Origin: Micavibrio sp. UBA6212
Lineage (GTDB): Bacteria > Pseudomonadota > Alphaproteobacteria > Micavibrionales > Micavibrionaceae
Direction: 5' to 3'
Length of the DNA: 64,000 bases
NCBI GenBank assembly: GCA_002421905.1
Contig: DISK01000006.1
Coordinates: 189,023 to 253,022, forward strand
The notes under the pieces were generated by a model. It was not told where the DNA came from, ran no database searches, and saw only the letters and a list, made by a program, of their open reading frames with translations. The first letter of the stretch is position 1. The number at the start of each line of letters is the position of its first letter. The translations under genes and the position numbers were made by a program. Shown in pieces: positions 52,974 through 63,200 of this stretch.

Positions 52974-55163
52974 ATGACGCATTCCCCGAATATTCCAAAT
53001 AATCCAATGTCACTGCCCCGTCTTCGTTACGGTATAAAAATATTCTCTGGGGCGGCTGATCCGGCAAGTGGCGAGCCAACTGGCATGTTGCATGATCCCG
53101 TTAGCCATTCCTATTACAAACTGAGTTGGGCTGAGTGTGAATGCCTGTCGAGATTCCCGCTCCACGAAGATGTGGACGAATTGATTAAGGACATTACATC
53201 CAACACGTCTTTGGACATAGATCAAAGTGATATATTAAATTTGCTGGAGTTTCTGAAAAAAAACCATTTATTGGAAGAAACAGCGCATGAATTAATTTCC
53301 CAGCCAAAGGAGCAAGGATTCCTCAACAGATTGTTGCATCACTATCTGTATTTTACAGTGCCGTTGTTCAAGCCACAAAAATTCCTGGATCTGGCTTATC
53401 CTTACGTGGCTCCATTCTTTTCGAAAGGGATGACTTGGGTCATTCTGATTTCCCTTTTTATATTGGCAGCCATGACTATTGGAAGGGCTGATGAATTTTT
53501 CTCCCAGTTTACAGAGATTCCATCTTTGTCAGGAATTGTGATGGTTGGGATAGTCTTCGCCTTTATCAAGATTATACATGAATGGGCTCATGCTTTTACG
53601 GCTACCAAATTCAAGGTGCCGGTGCCGCATATGGGGATTGCTGTTATCGCAATGTATCCGGTTCTTTATACCGAAACAACAGGTGTCTGGCGGTTGCAGA
53701 ACAGATTTGACCGGATGGCCATCGGTTTTGCCGGAATACGGGCCGAACTGGCGTTAGCCGCCATATTCCTGTTGTTCTGGCATCTGTCCCCATCCGGCAC
53801 TTTGATGCAGAGTATTTCTTTTTATGTGGTGGCAGTATCTCTGGTGTCATCGTTGCTGATTAATCTCAATCCATTGATGCGCTTTGACGGATATTATTTA
53901 CTCTCTGATTTCACCGGTATTGAAAACTTGCAAATGCGTGCGTGCAATTTTGCCCGTTATGCATTACGCCGATTTCTGTTTGCATGGAACGATCCGCCAC
54001 CAGAATATTTACCCGTAACAACACAGAAATTTCTGACTTTGTTTGGCGCATTGCTTTTGGTGTACAGGTTCTTTTTGTTTAGCGGGATAGCTCTTTTGGT
54101 TTATGCGCTGTTTTTTCAACCACTGGGAACAATTTTGTTTCTGGCCGAGATCTGGGTTTTCCTGTTGCGTCCGATTCTCTCGGAACTCAAAGTCTGGAAA
54201 GATAGATCAAGAGAATTATTTATATCAAGGCGCTCCAGAATTATGTGGGGAACCTTTGGTGTCATTTTATTGTTTCTGATCTTGCCTTTGGATGGAACTG
54301 TCAGTGCCCCAGCTGTCGAATATCATAAAAACTACTGGGAAGCGCACGCACCAGATGTCGCACAGGTTAAAAAAATTCTGGTTGTAAACGGAGATCGCGT
54401 CAAAAAAGGTGATGTGTTGATGATTTTGGGATCGGCTAAATTGCAGCAGGATCGAGATCTGATGCAAGCAAAACTTGGTTATCTCGAATCATTGAAACGT
54501 GGTGAGTCTGTCTCGATGGTTGATGGACGGGATGAAAATAAATCACCATCTTCGCTGCAGAAGGGGCAGGCCTCTCTAGAGGAACAAATTATTCTGACCC
54601 GACAATCCTTGGCGGCATTGGATGAACGTTTGCAAAAATTGGTTATGACAGCGCCATTTGATGGCGAGATACGGGATAGGTTGAGTGGAGTTCAGGACGG
54701 TCGAACTGTCAAGGCTAATGATGTTTTGTTTCGCCTTATTGATCCGGCAAGCCTGATTTATGTGACCTATGTTCCTGAAACAGATCGTGATCGTATTTCA
54801 ATTAATGGACGCGCAAAATTTATCAGGGATGGTCAACCATTTTCATCTGGTCAGGTGGAAGTCCGTCAGGTCGAGGAGATCTCCAGCCCGTCTATTTTAT
54901 CTCCTGAATTATTTCATGATCTGAATGTGAATGCGCCGTCAAATAATGGACAGTCCGATATGACGAATGTCAGCCCCAGACAAAGTGTGTTTAAGATCGT
55001 TTGTGAAGAAAGATTATCGGATAATAAAAATCGCAAGTCCCATGCAGATCACTTGATGAAAAAACGAGGGATTTTACTGATCGACGCCACGCAAACATCA
55101 CCCCTGATATCCTTTCTTCACCAAATAACCGGATTGTTGCGGCGCGAACTGAATTTGAATTGA
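52974..55163 (+). CDS. M50 (site-2 protease-like) membrane protein fused to HlyD domain
   Basis: The protein has 729 residues, with strong GGAGG upstream. The N-terminal 100 residues are soluble, resembling a PqqD-like winged-helix (HSYYKLSWAECECLSRFPLH). A polytopic segment (about 145-430) holds the metalloprotease motif IIHEWAHAFTATKF (HExxH) and the second motif NLNPLMRFDGYYLLSD, which supplies the third ligand Asp. After another transmembrane helix (FGVILLFLILPLDGTVSA) comes a HlyD lipoyl/coiled-coil/lipoyl domain (QVKKILVVNGDRVKKGDVLM; APFDGEIRDRLSGVQDG). It appears to occupy the inner-membrane position that an ABC transporter would hold in a type 1 system. Confidence 0.88.
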   Translation: MTHSPNIPNNPMSLPRLRYGIKIFSGAADPASGEPTGMLHDPVSHSYYKLSWAECECLSRFPLHEDVDELIKDITSNTSLDIDQSDILNLLEFLKKNHLLEETAHELISQPKEQGFLNRLLHHYLYFTVPLFKPQKFLDLAYPYVAPFFSKGMTWVILISLFILAAMTIGRADEFFSQFTEIPSLSGIVMVGIVFAFIKIIHEWAHAFTATKFKVPVPHMGIAVIAMYPVLYTETTGVWRLQNRFDRMAIGFAGIRAELALAAIFLLFWHLSPSGTLMQSISFYVVAVSLVSSLLINLNPLMRFDGYYLLSDFTGIENLQMRACNFARYALRRFLFAWNDPPPEYLPVTTQKFLTLFGALLLVYRFFLFSGIALLVYALFFQPLGTILFLAEIWVFLLRPILSELKVWKDRSRELFISRRSRIMWGTFGVILLFLILPLDGTVSAPAVEYHKNYWEAHAPDVAQVKKILVVNGDRVKKGDVLMILGSAKLQQDRDLMQAKLGYLESLKRGESVSMVDGRDENKSPSSLQKGQASLEEQIILTRQSLAALDERLQKLVMTAPFDGEIRDRLSGVQDGRTVKANDVLFRLIDPASLIYVTYVPETDRDRISINGRAKFIRDGQPFSSGQVEVRQVEEISSPSILSPELFHDLNVNAPSNNGQSDMTNVSPRQSVFKIVCEERLSDNKNRKSHADHLMKKRGILLIDATQTSPLISFLHQITGLLRRELNLN

Positions 55164-55236
55164 AACAACAGGAAAAGAGCCTCAAGAACGCTATAAAACT
55201 TAACAGAAATTAACTTACTTACTGTAAAATATTGAG

Positions 55237-58200
55237 ATGGGAGACAGCTTGATACGTCCGCGTAAAAAGAAATTGGGAGGATTGGCTCTTGAACGGCGCT
55301 TGATGCTTGATGCGTCGCTGCCTGTTCTGGCAGGGCAGGTCTTATGGCTGGATGCCAGCGATGCCTCTACAATTATCGACGCAGATGGTGATAATGCGGC
55401 GACCGGAACCGGTGGAAACAATGATGGATTCTCTGGTACAGTTGCTATATGGGCCGATAAGAGTACGAGCAATTTTGATGTCACATCCAGTGGTACCCAA
55501 CAACCAACCTATGGCGCCACAACATTGAATGGATTAAGCACGATTTCATTTGATGGTATAAATGACCGATTAGTCAATACAACAGCTTCCATGCCTGGCT
55601 CTAACTATACGACTTTTATTGTCTTTTCCCGTGATTCCTCTGGTGGAAGGGAGGCTGTCTATGATTTCGGGCAAGACCCTTCCCGTAATGGAATGTTTAT
55701 CAATGACGGAGGAATAAATAAATATAGCTACTATGTTAATGGAAATTTTTATTTCTCGACGGGAAATTATACGCCGGGAGATTATGATTTGATGGCGATC
55801 AGGCATGCCGGAACATTCGCCGGCATTGCCGTTGATGGGGTGAGCCAGATTTTCACAACAACCGTCAGTCGAACAACCACAACCGGAATTTATCTCGGGG
55901 ATGATTCAACCAGTGGAGACTGGCTCGACGGACAGATTGCCGAAATGATTGTCTATAACCAGACCCTCAATGTTGACCAGACTCACGATGTCGAGAACTA
56001 TCTGGCCACCAAATGGGGACTAACTATCCCGAATGTTAACCCAGTCATTGCAACCAACGGCGGATTGACTTTAGATGAGTTGACATCTGCATCAATTGTG
56101 AATTTATCCTCAACAGATGCGGATAATAGCAACGTCAATCTGACCTATACAATTACCGATGTAACCGATCAGGGGCATTTATATAACAGCAATACCAGTA
56201 CAACGCTGGCCTTATCCGATACATTCACCCAAGGGGATATCAATAGCGGATATATCGTCTATTACAGTGATGTTGCCAGCGCTACATCGGATGCCTTTTC
56301 TTTTACAATGAGTGATGGATATGCGACCCCAGTAGCAGGAACTTTTTCTATTACCATTACTCCGGTGAACAATGCTCCAGTTATAGATGGATGGACTCAA
56401 GTTTCCATCGAGGATTTTGAAGGGGGAGCCACAGGATGGAGTGACAATACCACAACCAATGGCGGGGCAATCCTGACCAATTATCTGGGGCGTCACTCGA
56501 TGGAGGCGGCGGCGCAGAATACTTATAAAACCTATGCTCTATCGGGAACGCAGGATTATACGACCATCTCTTTTGATTTTTACCGAATCGATAGCTGGGA
56601 CAGCGAAAGCTTTATCATTTATGTTGATGATGTTGCTGTTTTCAGCAATGCATTTACAACCGGTTATACGTCCCCATCAGATGGCGCTAGTGGAGCCGTA
56701 TCGTGGACAATACAGGAAACCACACCTTTTTCTTATAATTTTGCACATAGTGGGTGGAATGACCAGACATTCCATGTGGTTCTAACGGTTCAATCAACTG
56801 CCGCTTCACTAAAGTTGGGATTTAGTTCAACTCTCAATCAGGCTGTTGCAGATGAGGCATGGGGTGTTGATAATATTATTATTAGCGAAGTTGCCTCCGG
56901 TGGCACACCAGGAAATTTCCAGGTTTCTGAAAAGTCAACGAATGGAGAGGTCATTGGGACGATCACAGCAACCGATCCAGATGTTGCGGATACGTTGAGT
57001 TATAGTATCACTGGCGGAACTGGTGCAGGTATTTTCTCTATTAATTCGACAACCGGTAAAATCACTGTAGCTAACGCTTCGGTACTTGATTACGAAACAA
57101 CCCCGTCCTACACACTTGATATTCTGGTCAGTGATAATGGAACACCTGTCAAGACGGCCAGCACAACTGTGACGATTGATGTTTTGGATGTTCCAGAGAA
57201 TACGGCACCAACTGTAACCGGATTTGGCCCCGTATCCGTAGATGAAAATTTGAGCATTGGAACAGTTTTGGGAACTGTAACTTCAACTGATCCGCAATCC
57301 GATACAGTTACCTATTCGATTACTGCAGGAAATACCGGGGGTATGTTCTCAATAAACTCGACAACCGGAGTGATTACGTTAGCTGGAAGTCCAGACTTTG
57401 AGTCAATCTCCAGCTATACATTAACGGTGACAGGAACGGATAACGGGTTTGGTAATCTGAGCGATTCGGAAATCATTACGATCAATATAAATGATGTTAA
57501 TGAAGTTCCGGTTATAGATGGATGGACCCAAGTTTCCATTGAAGATTTCGAGAGTGGGGCAACAGGTTGGACTGACAACACCACAACCAATGGCGGGTCT
57601 ATTTTGACCAATTATTTGGGGCAGCACTCAATGGATGCGGGACTGGAGAACACTTATAAAACCTATGCTTTGTCCGGCACGCAAGATTACACCACAATTT
57701 CATTTGATTTTTACCGGATTGACAGTTGGGATGCAGAGGATTTTATCGTTTATGTCAATGGATCTCCTATAGCTCTTGGAACATTTACAGGGCCGTCTTA
57801 TGATTCTCCCTCGGATGGATCAAGTGGTGCTGTCTCATGGACAATCCAGGAAACAACGCCTTTCATTACCAATTTTGTACATAATGGAAGTTATGCAGAC
57901 CAGACATTCCATGTCGTCTTGACCATACAAAGCACGGCGGCTTCCGTTAAATTGGGATTTAGTTCAACTCTCAATCAGGCCGTTACAGATGAAGCGTGGG
58001 GTGTTGATAATATTATAATCAGTGAAGTAAAAGCGGGCGGTACACCAGGGAATTTTCAAGTCTCTGAAAAATCTTCTAATGGTGATGTTGTTGGAACTAT
58101 CACTGCAACTGATCCGGATGCTGCAACCGTACTGACATATAGTATTACGGGCGGAACGGGTGTGGGTGTATTTACCATTGATCCGACGACAGGAATAATA

Positions 58201-60255
58201 ACCGTCTCTAATGCTTCTGCTCTGGATTATGAAACAATATCATCCTATACGCTGGATGTTCAGGTGAATGATAATGGAACCCCGTCATTAAGCGACAGCA
58301 CAACCATTACCATTGATGTGTTGGACATTCCTGAAAACACCGCGCCCAATGTGACAGGGTTTGGAACGGTCTCGGTTGATGAGAATTCAAGCATTGGAAC
58401 AGTCGTTGGAACAGTGACTTCAACCGATCTGGAGTCAAACACTGTGACATATTCAATTACAGGCGGTAATACCAACAATATGTTCTCGATCAATAGTTCG
58501 ACAGGTGTTGTGACACTGGCAAAAATTCCGGATTACGAGATTTTGAACAGCTATACATTATCAATCCGCGGGATAGATAATGGGTTCGGAGCTTTGACCA
58601 ATACTATAAATGTGACCATTAATATTAACGACGTCAATGAAGCGCCGACACTGGATCAGGTCAATATTGTTCTAATGTCCGATCCGTCCTTGCGCTATGA
58701 TCCATCCACCGGAAATTTTTATAAGCTCTCCACATCAAACACGAACTATGCCGGAGCAAAAGCCGCTGCAAATTCGACAACTCTGTTCGGAGTAACGGGA
58801 CATCTGGTCAATATTTCTTCTGCGGCAGAGAACGCTTTTGTAACTTCTATGATTTCTGCAAGTACTTATATCGGGGCATCTGACGCAGCTGTAGAAGGTG
58901 AATGGCGATGGGACGACGGACCGGAAAATGGAGATCTGTTCTGGTTGGGAACTGGTGCAACAGGCAGTGCCCAGAATGGTCTGTACACCAACTGGAATGG
59001 GACAGAGCCAAATAATTCTGGGAACGAAGATGCTATTCAGCTTTTCACAAATGGAAGATGGAATGATATTCCTGCCAGCACTAATATGCCTTATTTGATT
59101 GAATGGGAAGGCGTAGATGTTTTCGCAAATGTCCCAAATGGAAATTTTTCAATAAATGAAAATTCACCTTTGAACCAATCTGCTGGATTTGTGATTGGTT
59201 CGGATGTGGATGCCGGAGATGTCCTGACATATAGTATTACAGGAGGCACAGGTGCCGGGGTTTTTGCACTGAATTCTTCAACTGGCGAGATCACCTTGAT
59301 CAATGTTGCGGCCAATAATTACGAATTGAATTCCAGTTTTACGCTGGATGTTGAAGTCGTTGATAGCGGGGGATTGACCGATACCAAAACCATCACCATC
59401 AATGTCAATGATATGAACGATACGCCGACCCATATCGATATTACAAATGACCATGTTGAAGAAAATGCGCCCTTGACCACAATTGTCGGGAGTTTTTCGA
59501 CCATTGATGAAGACCCCGCAAATACACATATTTATTCGATTGTCACAAATCCGGGCAATAAATTCTCGATTATCGGAACCGATCTGGTTCTCACAGATGC
59601 TATTGATTATGAAGCGGTCCAAAAAATTGATCTGGTGATCCGGACTGATGATGGAAATGGCGGAACTTATGACCAGACGGTCCGGATTTATATCGGTGAC
59701 GTGATGGATACGTTTGTCGGCAACGCTTCTGATCCACATTTTGATGCTTCACCAAGCCATAATGGAAATGAATCCGCTGTGGTTAGAGAGGTAACGCGGT
59801 CGATTATCAAGGATACTGTTGAAGGAGGTGAGATAGGTCAACAAGGCGCATTCTATGGATTGGAGAAGGCCTTCCAAATTATCCGCGAGCAAATGACTTT
59901 CCGTGTCAGAGAACAAAATCAGGATCATTATCGGGAACGCCCCCAAGCAGAAGATGTAAAAAGCGTGGCAGGGCTAAATGAATTGGTCGGGCAGCCGCAA
60001 GAATCAGATTCTGATCATGTGACCTTTAATAGTCACTATACAAATATTCGTACGATGCTTGAAAAATTGCAGAATTTTTCCAATACGGCTGATGGAGATC
60101 CTCAGGAAACCACAGTTTCTCAGGAAAATGGACTGGAAAGGCAGCGCGAAGAAAACTCTCTATCGCACATACTGGATAGCAGCTTTGTGGATGTCATGAC
60201 CTATCATGAGCAAAAGCAAGAGCGCCTTCGCAAGGCGCTCCTGAATACCGGTTGA
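55237..60255 (+). CDS. giant cadherin / C-type-lectin surface protein with LEPR-XLL-like N-terminus
   Basis: The protein has 1672 residues. Residues 16-27 are LALERRLMLDAS, resembling the LEPR-XLL sorting motif; there is no classic signal peptide. Then follow a LamG/concanavalin-like domain (about 35-265), a CSPG/cadherin-like repeat (about 270-378), two 377-379-residue modules, each with a jelly-roll-like part and two cadherin repeats (about 380-1135), and a C-type-lectin-like domain (about 1149-1290) with TEPNNSGNEDA and RWNDIPA. Two more cadherin repeats (DxDxGD calcium sites) and a polar C-terminal tail end the protein. The architecture indicates a calcium-stabilised adhesin. The ATG has weak signals; an in-frame TTG at 55249 follows GGGAG. 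Confidence 0.9.
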   Translation: MGDSLIRPRKKKLGGLALERRLMLDASLPVLAGQVLWLDASDASTIIDADGDNAATGTGGNNDGFSGTVAIWADKSTSNFDVTSSGTQQPTYGATTLNGLSTISFDGINDRLVNTTASMPGSNYTTFIVFSRDSSGGREAVYDFGQDPSRNGMFINDGGINKYSYYVNGNFYFSTGNYTPGDYDLMAIRHAGTFAGIAVDGVSQIFTTTVSRTTTTGIYLGDDSTSGDWLDGQIAEMIVYNQTLNVDQTHDVENYLATKWGLTIPNVNPVIATNGGLTLDELTSASIVNLSSTDADNSNVNLTYTITDVTDQGHLYNSNTSTTLALSDTFTQGDINSGYIVYYSDVASATSDAFSFTMSDGYATPVAGTFSITITPVNNAPVIDGWTQVSIEDFEGGATGWSDNTTTNGGAILTNYLGRHSMEAAAQNTYKTYALSGTQDYTTISFDFYRIDSWDSESFIIYVDDVAVFSNAFTTGYTSPSDGASGAVSWTIQETTPFSYNFAHSGWNDQTFHVVLTVQSTAASLKLGFSSTLNQAVADEAWGVDNIIISEVASGGTPGNFQVSEKSTNGEVIGTITATDPDVADTLSYSITGGTGAGIFSINSTTGKITVANASVLDYETTPSYTLDILVSDNGTPVKTASTTVTIDVLDVPENTAPTVTGFGPVSVDENLSIGTVLGTVTSTDPQSDTVTYSITAGNTGGMFSINSTTGVITLAGSPDFESISSYTLTVTGTDNGFGNLSDSEIITININDVNEVPVIDGWTQVSIEDFESGATGWTDNTTTNGGSILTNYLGQHSMDAGLENTYKTYALSGTQDYTTISFDFYRIDSWDAEDFIVYVNGSPIALGTFTGPSYDSPSDGSSGAVSWTIQETTPFITNFVHNGSYADQTFHVVLTIQSTAASVKLGFSSTLNQAVTDEAWGVDNIIISEVKAGGTPGNFQVSEKSSNGDVVGTITATDPDAATVLTYSITGGTGVGVFTIDPTTGIITVSNASALDYETISSYTLDVQVNDNGTPSLSDSTTITIDVLDIPENTAPNVTGFGTVSVDENSSIGTVVGTVTSTDLESNTVTYSITGGNTNNMFSINSSTGVVTLAKIPDYEILNSYTLSIRGIDNGFGALTNTINVTININDVNEAPTLDQVNIVLMSDPSLRYDPSTGNFYKLSTSNTNYAGAKAAANSTTLFGVTGHLVNISSAAENAFVTSMISASTYIGASDAAVEGEWRWDDGPENGDLFWLGTGATGSAQNGLYTNWNGTEPNNSGNEDAIQLFTNGRWNDIPASTNMPYLIEWEGVDVFANVPNGNFSINENSPLNQSAGFVIGSDVDAGDVLTYSITGGTGAGVFALNSSTGEITLINVAANNYELNSSFTLDVEVVDSGGLTDTKTITINVNDMNDTPTHIDITNDHVEENAPLTTIVGSFSTIDEDPANTHIYSIVTNPGNKFSIIGTDLVLTDAIDYEAVQKIDLVIRTDDGNGGTYDQTVRIYIGDVMDTFVGNASDPHFDASPSHNGNESAVVREVTRSIIKDTVEGGEIGQQGAFYGLEKAFQIIREQMTFRVREQNQDHYRERPQAEDVKSVAGLNELVGQPQESDSDHVTFNSHYTNIRTMLEKLQNFSNTADGDPQETTVSQENGLERQREENSLSHILDSSFVDVMTYHEQKQERLRKALLNTG
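56374..57504 (+). repeat. intragenic tandem module, copy 1
   Basis: It encodes VIDGWTQVSIEDFEGGATGW, a jelly-roll-like domain, then two cadherin repeats ending at the next copy. It is about 1131 bp and is followed directly by copy 2, with high identity at protein level and clear identity at DNA level. Confidence 0.85.
57505..58641 (+). repeat. intragenic tandem module, copy 2
   Basis: It encodes VIDGWTQVSIEDFESGATGW and the same domain order as copy 1. It is about 1137 bp; the net difference is two codons, from small insertions around TFTGPSYDSPSDG and VHNGSYADQTF. Confidence 0.85.
60220..60240 (+). terminator. hairpin at the 3' end of the cadherin gene
   Basis: GAGCGCCTT-CGC-AAGGCGCTC is a perfect 9-bp stem inside the last codons. 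No T-run follows, so it may be a processing or weak termination structure. Confidence 0.35.
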
Positions 60256-60272
60256 TATACGATTTCTTTATA

Positions 60273-63200
60273 TCATTCCTTCTCGAGGAGTGATTTTGCT
60301 TTCTCTAGAATGGCTGGATAGTCGGTCTTTCCTGTTCCTAGAACGGGAATGGAATCGACAGAAAAGACTTGTGCCGGAACAGCCAGAGCAGGAATGTTAT
60401 TTTCATTGGCATAAGCTGATAAAGCGCTGCGATTGGCTTCTGGCGCTGTGGTTAACAAGACCAACTGCTCACCTTTCCTCTCGTCTGGAAGAGCAACAAC
60501 TGCACTGGGGTGATCTGGCCAGAGGGCGGCAGCCATATTTTCAACGACTCCCAGCGACACCATTTCACCGGCAATCTTGGCAAATCGTTTGGCGCGTCCC
60601 AGAATACGAATGTATCCTTCAGCATCAATATCAACAATATCGCCTGTGTCATGCCAGCCATCCTCAGGAGGTTGTATAATCCCCGGATGATCATCTTTAT
60701 AATAACCCAGCATAATATTAGGGCCATTGACAAACAGCCTCCCGCCTTGTGTGACGCCTTCAACAGGATCAAGGCGAACTTCCATCCCTGACAAGACGCG
60801 GCCAACGGTTCCATCCTTGCTGTGCATGGGGGAATTAACGGCAATCACTGGCGACGTTTCAGTCGCACCATATCCTTCGAGAATACGAACGCCGAATTTA
60901 TCCATATAGGTTTTGCGGGTTTGTTCCTTAACCTTTTCGGCTCCTGCAAAAATATACCGCACCCCGTAAAAATCATAAGAATTGGCAACCCGCGCATAGC
61001 CAGAAAGAAAGGTATCGGTTCCAAACAGAATAGTCGCATTGGTGGCATAAACCAGCTCGGGAACAATACGAATATGAAGCGGGTTCGGGTACATAAATGT
61101 TTTAACACCTGAAATCAGGGGCAGTAATGTCCCTCCTGTGAGTCCAAAAGAATGGAACATGGGCAAACAGTTGAACACAATATCCTGACGGTTAAAGGAA
61201 ACCCGACTGGCCAATTGGGCTATGTTGCTCAGCAAATTGGCATGGGAGAGGACAACGCCCTTGGGTGATCCTTCGGAACCGGAGGTAAATAAAACCACCG
61301 CCGGATCAAAGGGAGAGATAACAGGAAGTCTTCTTGGGAAAAAAGCCGCCAGCTTATGTTTGAACTTCAATTCAGGGACAATGTCCTCGAGATAGACAAT
61401 TCGCGTGGTTTGTCCAAGAGTTTCAACCAAAGCACCAAGACGTCCCAGATCAACAAAACGGCGTGATGTAAGAACAGTACGGATTTGTCCCGTGGTACAC
61501 GCCGAAGATAAAGCCTGCCCCCCCATTGTAAAATTGAGCATGGCAGGAATGCGCCCCACCGATTGCAAAGCGAAAAATGAAACAATTGCACCAATCGAGT
61601 TGGGAAGAAGAATTCCTACATTTTCTTTCAGCTCGGTCATCTCGTATAGATATGATCCAAGAATTTGAGCGCGACGGGTCAAGGATTTATAAGTAAGAGG
61701 AGAAAATTCGACATCTTCGGCGCAGATGAAATCACCACCTTGAATCATTTTGGCTTTATGCAGGGCTTCCCACAATGTTTGTTCGCGCTCGGTTGTTTTG
61801 AGCATCATATCTTCCATGACATCATAGAGTTGCCGAGCTGCCGAGGCACGACGTGAGCGGCCTTTCAACCCCTCATCAATCTTGAAAGACAAGGGAGGCA
61901 GAAAGGTGATGGTAATCTTGGGAAAGCGTTTGAATGGCAGTTTTCCGCGCAATCGGGAAAACCCTGTATATTGAGCGCCGTCAATCCGAACCGGCAAAAT
62001 CATGGCACCTGCCTTATCGGCGATCAATCCAGGTCCGTCATATATTTTCATCAAACTGCCCGTCGAGGTCAGGCGTCCTTCCGGAAATATCACAATATGC
62101 CGGTCTTCTTCGACCTTCCGAATCAAGGATTTGAGAGTATATGGGTTGGTCGGGTCAATCGGGAAAGCATCAACCAGACGTAAAAAAGGCTTCACCCACC
62201 ACCATTGGGCAACTTGCGTATTCACGGCAAACATTGGCCGCCCGGGCATGAAGGCAGCTAGCAAGGGAGGATCAAGCAACGAGACGTGATTGCCGACAAT
62301 CACGGCACGTTTCCCAGCTTTCTCAATATTTTCGAAGCCACGAATTTCGACACGGTACAAAAGTTTGAACAAAAATTGTAAAATGGTTTTTAATAGATAG
62401 TCCGGCAACAGGCGGCAGATAAAAATTGCCACCACCAGATTGGCAAGCGAAAAAGCAAAGAAAAGATGCTTAACTTCCCATCCGGACGAGATAAGCAACG
62501 CCGCAATAACTGCGCATCCCACCATAAAAATGGAATCAGTGATCGAGCTTCCCGCCATAATCTGGGCGCGGGTTTCTTCTTTGGTACGATCTTGTAGGAT
62601 TGTCGCCAGAGGTACGACAAATAACCCGCCGAATGCGGCGACCAGAAAAACATCAAGAATAATCCGCCAATGGGTCGGATGGGATAGAAATTGTCCCAGA
62701 GTTAAAAGCGTGTCATCCGTATTATGAACGATATAGGCTGTTGCTGCAGAAAGATCGAGTGATCCTGCCGTGATGCCCAGAGCTGCCAGCGGAACAAAGG
62801 CCGCACTGACATTCCCGCGCAATAACCGGTTATTCAGCAATCCACCAGCCCCAATCCCGACTGAAAATAAAACAGTAAAAAATGTTAGAACTGTCTCTTG
62901 CGCCTGCAAAGTTCCTTTCACATAGTTGGGGAACTGCGAAAGGAAAAGGCTCCCTATACAAAAGAACCACCCTTTTCCTAAAAGTGAGAGCGTAATCTCC
63001 CATCCTTGGGAAAAACTATATTTAAGAACATCATAGGTCTTAACCGCAAGATTGGGATTGATGCGGGTCTGGGGGGCGGCGGCATGACAGGTGGGAATAT
63101 ACCTGCTTGATCCATATCCGGTGACAGCCACTAGAATCATGAGGATTGCAACCGGAATTGCGCCATTCTCATACCCCATAACAGTTGTCCCAACAATCGT

